Assembly: GCA_030378085.1 (NCBI GenBank)
Contig: JAUCGK010000393.1
Location: 1-64,000 of the forward strand
Origin: Candidatus Parabeggiatoa sp. HSG14
GTDB lineage: Bacteria; Pseudomonadota; Gammaproteobacteria; Beggiatoales; Beggiatoaceae
DNA: 64,000 nucleotides
Direction of reading: 5' to 3'
Part shown: positions 17,730 to 25,550 of the stretch, one piece after another
How positions within the stretch are numbered: the stretch's first letter is position 1
Layout: the number at the start of each line of letters is the position of its first letter
Program-made: the position numbers and the translations under genes
Notes under the pieces: model-generated
What the model saw: the letters and a program-made list of their open reading frames with translations, nothing else
Databases searched by the model: none
Told to the model about the DNA's origin: nothing

Positions 17730-18710
17730 ATGAAATCAAAAAAATTTTTTATTGTATTTGGTACTCTGTTTAGTGCTGTTTTATTGGTTATTGTATTTTC
17801 ACGCTTAGATTGGACTTCTTTTTTTGCGGCACTCAAAACTATTCGTTTACCAGAACTTTTCTTGGCAGCTTTAGTTATTATGCTCAATATCGCTTTACGT
17901 TCCCTACGTTGGACTTTAGTCGCTCGGATGCCTTTAGCACAATTTAAACATTTTTGGCAAGCCGCTAATATTGGTTATTTGGGAAATATGATTTATCCAG
18001 CACGAGCAGGAGAGGTATTACGTGTAGTGGCTATTCACCATTTTGCGCCACTGGTACTAGGGCGGGCTATTGCCAGTGCTGTGATTGATCGAATGTTTGA
18101 TATGATTGTGATGGGTATTTTTACGTTGTTAGCACTTTGGGTACACAGCCATAGGATTGATCCTAACATTGGTAAGGGTGTTATTGGTATTTTTATTTTA
18201 GCAACCATTACCTTAATAGTGCTAATCCTGAGCGCGAATCAGTTGCATAGTCGTGTGCAATACTGGGTAGCACAAGGCAAATGGCAAAAGCGATTGCAAG
18301 AGTGGCTACTACATGCCTTAGAAGGTATTCAGGCTATTCGCCAAACAAGTCACTTATTGATCGTCTTATTCATAACTACTTCTGTTTTTTTATTGGATTA
18401 TTTTTGGATGTGGCAAATTATGGCTGCGTTTGGATGGCATTTACCTTTTGAAACCGCTTTAACAGTTGGTGTTTTTTTGTTATTAGGCATTGCTTTACCC
18501 TCTGCACCTGGTTATATTGGTATTTATCAAATTGCTTGCGTGTTAGCTTTAGGATTATACGGCATTGATGAAACGCTTGCTGTTGCCTATTCTATAGTTT
18601 TGCAATTACTCACTTTTGCCATTATGGGAATACAAGGTATGCTGGTAACTATTTATTGTGGGTTTAACTTATCGCGTGAACATCAACAGGAATTACCTCA
18701 AGTTTCGTAG
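17730..18710 (+). CDS. UPF0104 / LPG-synthase-TM family integral membrane protein
   Basis: 326 residues, with about eight hydrophobic segments spread through the chain. Family motifs are RSLRW (about 58-62), NIGYLGNMIYPARAGEVLR (about 85-105), VIDRMFDM and LPSAPGYIGIYQ near the C-terminus. This is the membrane part of the lysylphosphatidylglycerol-synthase/YbhN/AglD superfamily, whose members are implicated in lipid translocation or modification. No soluble acyltransferase domain is attached, so an aminoacyl-lipid synthase role is not supported. Flanked by repeat-rich gaps; no operon partner. No strong Shine-Dalgarno is visible before the ATG. Confidence 0.85.
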   Translation: MKSKKFFIVFGTLFSAVLLVIVFSRLDWTSFFAALKTIRLPELFLAALVIMLNIALRSLRWTLVARMPLAQFKHFWQAANIGYLGNMIYPARAGEVLRVVAIHHFAPLVLGRAIASAVIDRMFDMIVMGIFTLLALWVHSHRIDPNIGKGVIGIFILATITLIVLILSANQLHSRVQYWVAQGKWQKRLQEWLLHALEGIQAIRQTSHLLIVLFITTSVFLLDYFWMWQIMAAFGWHLPFETALTVGVFLLLGIALPSAPGYIGIYQIACVLALGLYGIDETLAVAYSIVLQLLTFAIMGIQGMLVTIYCGFNLSREHQQELPQVS

Positions 18711-18990
18711 ATTAATTTTTATTTCTTCCTTCATATAAAATATTAATTATGCCAAGATGTTTAAATTTTTTATTTTTTATTTGAGTTTTGAGGAATAAAA
18801 AATGTATTTTTTATGATGTTAAATGGTAAAATTATCTCAAACATTATGATAAAGTAACGAGTGATGATTTATATTGGTATATTTATTGCTTAATTTTTAT
18901 CAAAATAACTTTAATAATTTTGATAAATTGTTTATACTGATGTTACGCTCAATAGTTGGGTAAATTATTTCATGCATGTTCATGTGATAC

Positions 18991-19018
18991 GTAGAGATGC
19001 ACGGTTGTGCGTCTCTAC
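18991..19018. repeat. Hairpin GTAGAGATGCAC / GTGCGTCTCTAC
   Basis: 12-base arms with one G-T-type mismatch and a GGTT loop. The same motif class is widespread in cyanobacterial and sulfur-bacterial genomes. It lies in the gap 18711-19558. Bases 18711-18950 of that gap are AT-rich and I see nothing in them. Confidence 0.6.
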
Positions 19019-19090
19019 AGCCATTTTTCATGATAAATATTGGATTCATCACCATTATCGGATTTCTTGAGCAGGTTAATGTTAAAAAAC

Positions 19091-19235
19091 TTGTAACTAC
19101 TCAGCCTCTCGTTCCAATGCGCCAGCGTTGGCAACGAAGTAACGAAGCGCAGCGGAGATCACGCATTTCGTGACGCTCCAGCGTCACTCCTTATAAAAAA
19201 GCATTAAGATTCATTATGAGACTGAGTAGTTACAA
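19091..19235. mobile_element. 145-bp MITE-like element with TTGTAACTACTCAG inverted ends
   Basis: TTGTAACTACTCAG (19091-19104) and CTGAGTAGTTACAA (19222-19235) are perfect 14-base terminal inverted repeats. The interior holds the palindromic CGCCAGCGTTGGC and TGACGCTCCAGCGTCA. No open reading frame. A partial relative is at 17340-17568. Confidence 0.65.
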
Positions 19236-19252
19236 AAACTTTTGTGTATTTA

Positions 19253-19502
19253 ACTGATGTTACGCACTGTACTTCAAATAATTTTAGGGACACCCCCCTA
19301 ACCCCCCGTACACGGGTGGAACCAAACATCATTCGACACTTTGCTTTAATTTTTCTATTTTGGGACTTCCCCCTGTGTACGGGGGGTTGTGTACGGGGGG
19401 GTAGGGGGTGTCCCCAAAATTTGTTATAATCAGGAATTTTGCATTCCAATTGGCAAAATAAATTTTGCACTCCAGTTTGGAAGCTATCTGCGTAACATCA
19501 GT
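19253..19502. mobile_element. ACTGATGTTACGCA element containing a nested GGGGACACCCCCC element
   Basis: Perfect 14-base termini ACTGATGTTACGCA (19253-19266) and TGCGTAACATCAGT (19489-19502). Inside, 19281-19433 is a second copy of the 15108-15260 element, with an internal duplication of TGTGTACGGGGG. The outer element therefore appears to have received the inner one. Confidence 0.65.
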
Positions 19503-19558
19503 ATTTAATAAAAAATCGGTTATAAAGCTGAGCATCAAGTGAAAAGGAAAAAATAAAT

Positions 19559-20410
19559 ATGCGTTGCTTACGTCCTTCTTTTACTAACACTTTCATTCGT
19601 ATATTGCAAAAAGAAAATTCAATTAATCTCGTTGCCCAAGATGGACAAGGTATAAAGCGGTTCTTGGAAGACATTAAAAATAGTAAATTGAGAAATACCA
19701 AAGTTCTTTTCGTGGATATGAAAGATTACACGGAAAATTATGAGGGATTAATAGAGGCACTTTGGAAACAATTTGGCAAAAGAGGTAAAAGCCCTAAAGA
19801 ATTTTGGGAGTTAATTACCAAATTTGAAACAACTGGTAAAAAAATCATCATTTTGATGTATAACTTTGATGACTTACTGAATAATTCACAAACTGACCAA
19901 AAATTTGATGTAGCGTTTTTTAAACATTTAGACAATCTCAAAGATAAAATCAACATATCATTATCGTGCGTAACGAATCAGCCGCATGATCATTCACCTC
20001 TACTCATTAAAGGTAAAATGCATGGTAACTCGTGGTTAGATTTGGAAAAAATAAGATTACCCAAATTAACGCATGATGAAATCAGGTTTGAATTGAGGGG
20101 ACGCAATTTACTGTTATCTTCTTATGAATTATCCCAAGTTACTTGGGCATTACATGCTCATACTCACCCTTATCGATTACTGAAATTTTTCGCTGAGAAG
20201 ATGGCACGTCATGAAGATAAAAATCTTGATATTTCCCTAAGAATTGAAAAATGGGTAGACCAATTTAGTCACGAAAATTTTTTTGACGCAACTAAAAAAA
20301 TCAACAGGTTTAAACAATTTTTGCTGATGTTAAAGGGAGTAACAACAATCAAATTACCAACAATGGCTACTTTTTGGGAATCATTTAAGTTTGTTGGTAA
20401 AAAATCATGA
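19559..20410 (+). CDS. ATPase-like protein with degenerate P-loop
   Basis: 283 residues. The N-terminus (RPSFTNTFIRILQKENSINL) resembles the start of AAA/STAND-like ATP-binding proteins in which a GxxGxGK(T/S) loop follows. Here the loop reads AQDGQGIKRFLEDI: the glycines remain but the Lys and Thr/Ser are lost. A Walker-B-like strand IIILMYNFDD lies near 95-105. A later helical region (LTHDEIRFELRG, then YRLLKFFAEKM) fits the lid and sensor part of such ATPases. ATP hydrolysis is unlikely as written. AAGGA precedes the ATG, so it is probably still translated. Role unknown; possibly part of a signalling or conflict-type system that has lost its partner (inference). Confidence 0.6.
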   Translation: MRCLRPSFTNTFIRILQKENSINLVAQDGQGIKRFLEDIKNSKLRNTKVLFVDMKDYTENYEGLIEALWKQFGKRGKSPKEFWELITKFETTGKKIIILMYNFDDLLNNSQTDQKFDVAFFKHLDNLKDKINISLSCVTNQPHDHSPLLIKGKMHGNSWLDLEKIRLPKLTHDEIRFELRGRNLLLSSYELSQVTWALHAHTHPYRLLKFFAEKMARHEDKNLDISLRIEKWVDQFSHENFFDATKKINRFKQFLLMLKGVTTIKLPTMATFWESFKFVGKKS

Positions 20411-20513
20411 TTTTTTGAAATGAATAGCGTTTAAAAATACGGCAGGAAATTAAGAGACATGAAAGAAACCAATCTAACATGCAGTTGTTACCATAAAATA
20501 AAAATGCTAACTA

Positions 20514-20552
20514 AAAAAAGCCCTTTGTCCTTTCGACTTGGGGCTTTTTTTT
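20514..20552. terminator. Bidirectional rho-independent terminator
   Basis: AAAAAAAGCCC ... GGGCTTTTTTT with an inner GTC/GAC pair and T-runs on both strands, between the plus-strand gene ending at 20410 and the minus-strand aminotransferase gene ending at 20596. It should close the NRPS/PKS operon. Confidence 0.85.
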
Positions 20553-20595
20553 ATAATGGCAAGGGTGAGTAAAAATAAACAAATTTAGCTAGATT

Positions 20596-21843
20596 TTATT
20601 TGAAGATTGCTTTGATGCTTTGGTTCATTGTTTCCAACCCTGTTTTGAGTACATTTTCTTCAATGATCAAAGGTGGAAGAAACTTTAACACTCTATCTTC
20701 AACACCACAACGTTCTATGATCACTCCCAGCTTGAACATTTCACCAGCAATTGCCTGCGTCATTTCCGGATCAGGAATATCTAACCCATAAATCAAGCCA
20801 ATACCTCTTACTTGTACGTTAAGTTCAGGATAACGTGCCTGAATATCAAACAATGTTTTTTCAAGCAATTGGCTTTTGCGTTTGATAGACTTTGAAAAAT
20901 CATCAGTTTCCCAATAGCGAAGAGTTTCATTTGCCGTCACGAGGGCCAAATTATTGCCTCGGAAAGTGCCAGTATGCTCTCCAGGCAGCCATTGATCCAA
21001 TTCCGGTTTCATCAAAACCAGAGACAACGGCAAACCAAATCCACTGAGAGATTTAGACAGTGTGACAATATCTGGTTGAATGCCCGCCCGTTCAAAACTA
21101 AAAAACTGCCCAGTTCGTCCATTGCCTACCTGAATATCATCAACAATCAATAAGATATCAAACTTTCGACAAAGTTGTTCTAATTGTTGTAGCCACGACA
21201 CCGAAGCAACATTAATGCCTCCATCGGCTTGTACGGTTTCTAAAATAATAGCGGCTGGCAAATCAATACCACTGCTATTATCTTCAAGAAATCGTCTCAG
21301 GTAATCAATCGTATTAACCTCTTGCCCAAAATAGCCATCATAAGCTACAAATGAAACGTTTGTTCGATTAGTAAATGCTTCATGGCGATAAAAACTATTA
21401 CTGGTAATAGACAATGATCCTGATGAAAGACCATGAAAACTATTGGTAAAAGCGATCACATTAGCACGTTTTTTGATTTTTCGGGCTAATTTTAAAGCAG
21501 CCTCAACGGCATTAGTGCCAGTTGGTCCTGGAAATTGGATTTTATAGTCCAAATTACGTGGTTTCAAAATAACAGACTCAAATTTCTCCAGAAATTGTCT
21601 CTTGGCTTCTGTTGCCATATCTAAACTATGAACCACACCATCGGCTTGTAAATAGTCAATAATGGCTTGTTTCATGACTGCATTATTGTGTCCATAATTT
21701 ACAGTGCCAGCCCCACTGAGAAAATCAATATACTGTTTGCCCTGCGTGTCGTAAAGATAGGCATCTTTGGCAGTGCTAAAAACGGTAGGAAAAGCGCGTG
21801 AATAAGAACGAACTTCAGATTCTCGCAGTTGGAATATCTTCAA
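20596..21843 (-). CDS. ectB: Diaminobutyrate-2-oxoglutarate aminotransferase (EctB/Dat type)
   Basis: PLP class-III aminotransferase making L-2,4-diaminobutyrate from aspartate semialdehyde and glutamate. Motifs: RSYSRAFPTVF and LYDTQGKQYIDFLSGAGTVN at the N-terminus, GPTGTNAVEAALKLARK, DDIQVGNGRTGQFFSFE and VTLSKSLSGFGLP with the PLP lysine. The start is taken as TTG at 21843, which gives the family-typical MKIFQLRESEVRSYSR and has AAGGGA six bases upstream; 415 residues result. The next in-frame ATG (21921) would add 26 residues encoded partly by a 22-bp tandem duplication. No ectA or ectC is nearby, and it is the last gene of the NRPS/PKS operon, so it probably feeds the NRPS with diaminobutyrate rather than making ectoine. 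Confidence 0.87.
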   Translation of the reverse strand: MKIFQLRESEVRSYSRAFPTVFSTAKDAYLYDTQGKQYIDFLSGAGTVNYGHNNAVMKQAIIDYLQADGVVHSLDMATEAKRQFLEKFESVILKPRNLDYKIQFPGPTGTNAVEAALKLARKIKKRANVIAFTNSFHGLSSGSLSITSNSFYRHEAFTNRTNVSFVAYDGYFGQEVNTIDYLRRFLEDNSSGIDLPAAIILETVQADGGINVASVSWLQQLEQLCRKFDILLIVDDIQVGNGRTGQFFSFERAGIQPDIVTLSKSLSGFGLPLSLVLMKPELDQWLPGEHTGTFRGNNLALVTANETLRYWETDDFSKSIKRKSQLLEKTLFDIQARYPELNVQVRGIGLIYGLDIPDPEMTQAIAGEMFKLGVIIERCGVEDRVLKFLPPLIIEENVLKTGLETMNQSIKAIFK

Positions 21844-21849
21844 AATTAG

Positions 21850-21855
21850 TCCCTT
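21850..21855 (-). promoter_or_regulatory. Shine-Dalgarno that decides the TTG start of ectB
   Basis: AAGGGA on the minus strand, six bases before the TTG at 21843-21841. The upstream ATG at 21921 lacks a comparable site. Confidence 0.6.
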
Positions 21856-21878
21856 CTGTTTATCAATACCTTTGCCAA

Positions 21879-21922
21879 TTTGATGGTTGTTTCGTTCATT
21901 TTTGATGGTTGTTTCGTTCATT
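21879..21922. repeat. 22-bp tandem duplication in the ectB leader
   Basis: Two identical copies of TTTGATGGTTGTTTCGTTCA plus TT (21879-21900 and 21901-21922). The unit carries an ATG on the minus strand; only the distal copy's ATG is in frame with ectB because 22 is not a multiple of three. Confidence 0.8.
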
Positions 21923-21932
21923 GCGCTATGCG

Positions 21933-21973
21933 GATTTCCCGAAACTCTGATGTGATAAAAGTTTCGGGAAATC
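21933..21973. repeat. Stem-loop between the terminal NRPS and ectB
   Basis: GATTTCCCGAAACT and AGTTTCGGGAAATC are perfect 14-base arms around a 13-base loop, in the leader between the NRPS stop (22034) and ectB. No T-tract follows, so RNA processing or attenuation is as likely as termination. Confidence 0.6.
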
Positions 21974-22033
21974 GTACCTAATGAACAAAACAACAATTTC
22001 TGACATTGGCGAAGATATTGGTTTATAAACGGT

Positions 22034-25000
22034 TTAAACGGATTGAGCCAGTATCTGTCGTAAAATACCTATATTAGTTTCCAAATGTGGTGAAGAGAGT
22101 ATATGGTTATGATCGCCCTCAGCTTGATAGGTTTTGAACGTGCCACGAGTCACGTTAGCCCAACCTGGTAAACTGACTACAATTCGTCCAGTGCCATCTT
22201 TCTCAAATTCCTGAGAATCTTCACTGGTAAGCACATGGATATTGGCATTGACAATGTCATTGTCTACTGTATTTGAAATATAAGCGTAATAGCACTCAAT
22301 CTGGCGAATGATTTTTTCCTTCAAAACAGGAGTAGTCAGGTAAGGTGCAACACTTTCATGGTTTAAAAATTGCTTTGCAACCCGTTGTGCTTCGCCTTCT
22401 GGAAATTGGATTTTTTCTATTGTTCGGCTAGAATCTATCATGATAATATCAGAAACAGACTTGCCTCTTTCTTCCAACTCTTTGGTGATATGATAGGCAA
22501 GATTACCGCCACTGGAATAGCCAAACAATATATAAGGGCCATCAGCATCAACACTCATAATGAGATCAGCATAATCTTTTAGGCGCGTTTCAGCAGCAAT
22601 AAAGTTGAAACCATAAAAATTATAAGGTTTCAACAACTCAGCTAATTGAATATAACCTATCGCATCACCCGTACCGGGTGGAAGCCCAAAAATACTCTTT
22701 TCTGCTGTTTTCCCACCCAAATGCACCATCGCTTCATCAATTTCTTTTATACCAAATGATGCCAAATCTAAAAGATGTTTTGCTAATTCACGGATAGTGG
22801 AAGCTTTGAAAACCGTTGCCAACGGCACTTCGATTTCCATTTTCTTGTGAATGAGCGCAATAAGCTTAGTCACCTTTAAACTATGGCCACCAATATCAAA
22901 GAAATCATCCGTAACACCAATGCCTTTATGACCAAGCACTTCTTCCCAAATCAAGGCGAGTTGTTTTTCTGTTTCCGATTTTGGGGCTTCATAGTGAGCA
23001 TCAGCCTTATGATGACCCATATCAGGCGCAGGTAAAGCTTTTTTATTGACCTTACCGTTAGGTGTGAGTGGCAAGTTGTCCAATTTAGTGAAATACGCAG
23101 GGACCATATAATCAGGTAAACGATTTTTGAGGTATTCACGTAACTCATCGACATCCAAATCTTCTTGCAGCGTAAAATAAGCCAATAATTCCTTACTATC
23201 TGGACCAAAATCCTTGGCAATCACAATCGCTTCTTTTACTAAATCGTGTTGCAAAAGATGGTTTTCAATTTCGCCAGGCTCAATGCGATAACCGCGAACT
23301 TTGACTTGCTCATCTTTCCGCCCTAAAAACTCAATCGCGCCGTCAGGCAGCCAGCGACCTAAATCACCGGTGCGATAAATACGTTTATCTGCTTCAAATG
23401 GATGGGCTACAAACTTTTCCTTTGTCAGCACAGGATCATTCAAATAGCCTCTAGCAAGTCCATCACCAGCCGCACAAATTTCTCCAGCTACCCCCACTGG
23501 CACAAGCGCGTTCTTAGTATCCAAAATCAATACTTGCGTATTGCCGATAGGTTTACCAATAGGGATATCTTGTTGATAAAGCTTTTCAATACGGTGACAA
23601 ACGGTGAAAGTTGTATTTTCAGTGGGGCCATAGCCGTTGATAATCACTAAATCGGGATACGTTTTTTTTACTTTATTGACATGATGTACAGACAGCTTTT
23701 CGCCACCAATAAGCAAATGTTTTAAACCCTTGAAGAGACTTATGTCCATATCCACTAATTGATTAAACAAACTGGCAGTCAGCCACATAGTGCTAATGTC
23801 GTATTGTTGGATAAAATGCTTCATTTCGATGGCATCCAACACGGTATGTTCTGGTGGTCGACAAAAGCTGCCTCCATTTAATAACGCGCCCCATATTTCA
23901 AAGGTTGAGGCATCAAAAGCAAGAGAACCCGTCTGCAACATTCGGTCAGAAGCATCTAATTGGATGTAATTCGTGTTGACAACCAATCGTGAAATAGAAT
24001 GGTGTTCAACCATCACACCTTTAGGTTGTCCAGTCGTACCTGATGTATAAATCACATAAGCCAATCCATTAGCGTGGCTATGTTCTTCTATGGGTTCATT
24101 GTTGTATGCCTCTAAAATCTTGTGGTCAAATTGATGCTTATGTCGGGATTTATCTGGCTGATGAACCCTATTTTTATTGATGTGAATAATCGCATCATAG
24201 CCATATTCAGAAAGTTCACTTTTAGCTTTGCCCAACATGGTTGAGTATTCAATCGCGGCTATTTCAGGAAAATCATAGCGTAAATCTTCCAGAAAAGTCC
24301 GAGAAATAAAAAGATCTTCAGAACGATCAATTTTAGTTCGATAATTCTTAACCTTATGTTCTTTTTGAAATGTTATCAAAGACTGAATTAAATCTTCTTT
24401 CAAATCCTGATCCCAAACATTACCTAGAAAGATAAAGCCATTATCATCCATCAATGCAATCGCTTTAGAAAGTACATTCCGTAAATAGTTATGCCCACTA
24501 AAACACTGAAGCACACTATTAACAATTACTACATGGAACTGGTTTTCACTTACCTGATGAATATCGTGGGCAGGCAAGTGTTTGAGTTGAATATTTGAAA
24601 GTCCCTTTTTTTGTATTTCTCCTTCTGTCCAACGCAAAATTTCGCTAGACAAATCTGTACCACAATAAAAACTAACCTTGGGTGCAAGACGAAACATACT
24701 AATGCCTGACGCACAACCAATTTCAAGAACACGTGAATTTTCATCTAAATGAGGAGTGAGTTTTGAACGAATATTATCACCATATTCGTCCATGACTTCC
24801 CGACTCAATAATTCACCAGTATAACTACTCATCCAGCCACCGCCAGAAATATCATCAAAGGTTTGTTGTCCTACATAATCCCACACCTCTTCATTCATAA
24901 ATTCGCCACCTTTCTCAATCTCAGCATAGACATCAACACTATCTAAGCAAAGCAGATTTTCTAAGGCTGGACAATCCCACTGCAATTTATTGATATTTCT

Positions 25001-25432
25001 AATAAATGTTTTTTCAGAAATGAGAAAATGAACATCGCTCTCCTGCAACATGTATTGGATACGTGGGAGTGGGGTATCATAATCTAAAGGAAGATAAGCC
25101 CCTCCTGCTTTTAAAATTCCCAATGTAGCCACTACTAATTCAAAAGACTGTTCCAACATAACACCCACTAAGGCTTCAGATTGCAATCCTTTGTCAATTA
25201 AAAATCGTGCAAGTTGGTTGGATTGTTGTTCTAATTCCCAATAGGTAAGACTTTTCTCCGCATTAATCACGGCAATAGCATCAGGTGTTTTTTCTGCTTG
25301 TTTCGCAAAAAGAGCATGAACTGTTTTATCGCGTGGATAATCGGTTTTAGTCTGATTAAAGCCTTGGATGATAGTATTCAGACTCTCTTTCTCTTTGTCA
25401 TCGTCCAGAAGGTTAAAATCGCTTAATTTCAT
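22034..25432 (-). CDS. Terminal NRPS: A domain interrupted by a methyltransferase, PCP, thioesterase
   Basis: 1132 residues. It starts directly with an A domain (core a2 LKAGGAYLPLD near residue 106) with no C domain; the C domain is at the end of the preceding protein. Between a2 and a3 (IYTSGTTGQPKG near 459) sits a SAM methyltransferase of about 270 residues (VLEIGCASG near 234). The rest of the A domain runs to about 800 (TENTTF, NGKVNKKALP). The eye-read pocket code is D-A-F-W-L-G-G-T-F, Val-like. A PCP (IGGHSLK near 849) and a type-I thioesterase with nucleophile GYSSGG (near 972), MIDSS and GDHNHI follow. It should load and methylate the last residue and release or cyclise the peptide. 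Start ATG at 25432; no clear Shine-Dalgarno. Confidence 0.9.
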   Translation of the reverse strand: MKLSDFNLLDDDKEKESLNTIIQGFNQTKTDYPRDKTVHALFAKQAEKTPDAIAVINAEKSLTYWELEQQSNQLARFLIDKGLQSEALVGVMLEQSFELVVATLGILKAGGAYLPLDYDTPLPRIQYMLQESDVHFLISEKTFIRNINKLQWDCPALENLLCLDSVDVYAEIEKGGEFMNEEVWDYVGQQTFDDISGGGWMSSYTGELLSREVMDEYGDNIRSKLTPHLDENSRVLEIGCASGISMFRLAPKVSFYCGTDLSSEILRWTEGEIQKKGLSNIQLKHLPAHDIHQVSENQFHVVIVNSVLQCFSGHNYLRNVLSKAIALMDDNGFIFLGNVWDQDLKEDLIQSLITFQKEHKVKNYRTKIDRSEDLFISRTFLEDLRYDFPEIAAIEYSTMLGKAKSELSEYGYDAIIHINKNRVHQPDKSRHKHQFDHKILEAYNNEPIEEHSHANGLAYVIYTSGTTGQPKGVMVEHHSISRLVVNTNYIQLDASDRMLQTGSLAFDASTFEIWGALLNGGSFCRPPEHTVLDAIEMKHFIQQYDISTMWLTASLFNQLVDMDISLFKGLKHLLIGGEKLSVHHVNKVKKTYPDLVIINGYGPTENTTFTVCHRIEKLYQQDIPIGKPIGNTQVLILDTKNALVPVGVAGEICAAGDGLARGYLNDPVLTKEKFVAHPFEADKRIYRTGDLGRWLPDGAIEFLGRKDEQVKVRGYRIEPGEIENHLLQHDLVKEAIVIAKDFGPDSKELLAYFTLQEDLDVDELREYLKNRLPDYMVPAYFTKLDNLPLTPNGKVNKKALPAPDMGHHKADAHYEAPKSETEKQLALIWEEVLGHKGIGVTDDFFDIGGHSLKVTKLIALIHKKMEIEVPLATVFKASTIRELAKHLLDLASFGIKEIDEAMVHLGGKTAEKSIFGLPPGTGDAIGYIQLAELLKPYNFYGFNFIAAETRLKDYADLIMSVDADGPYILFGYSSGGNLAYHITKELEERGKSVSDIIMIDSSRTIEKIQFPEGEAQRVAKQFLNHESVAPYLTTPVLKEKIIRQIECYYAYISNTVDNDIVNANIHVLTSEDSQEFEKDGTGRIVVSLPGWANVTRGTFKTYQAEGDHNHILSSPHLETNIGILRQILAQSV

Positions 25433-25470
25433 TATTTCATTTTTAATTTTTGGGTGATTGATAATTAGTA

Positions 25471-25536
25471 AGGACTGAAGCACAAGATTTTGGAGTCCAA
25501 AGCTTTAGCTTTGGCAATAGTTTGTGCTTCAGTACT
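25471..25536. repeat. Intercistronic stem-loop carrying a GGAGTCC repeat
   Basis: ACTGAAGCACAA and TTGTGCTTCAGT are perfect 12-base arms enclosing GGAGTCCAAAGCTTTAGCTTTGG, itself a hairpin. It occupies most of the 118-bp gap between the trimodular NRPS and the terminal NRPS. Confidence 0.65.
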
Positions 25537-25550
25537 TAAGGATAGAAAGT

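Noticed and set aside
20596..21843. Ectoine biosynthesis locus
   Set aside because: Only the EctB-type aminotransferase is present; no ectA or ectC lies nearby and the neighbour is an NRPS operon with an Orn/Dab-type A domain.
21879..21922. Possible CRISPR or iteron array
   Set aside because: Only two directly abutting copies without spacers; no array with regular spacers is seen anywhere in the window.
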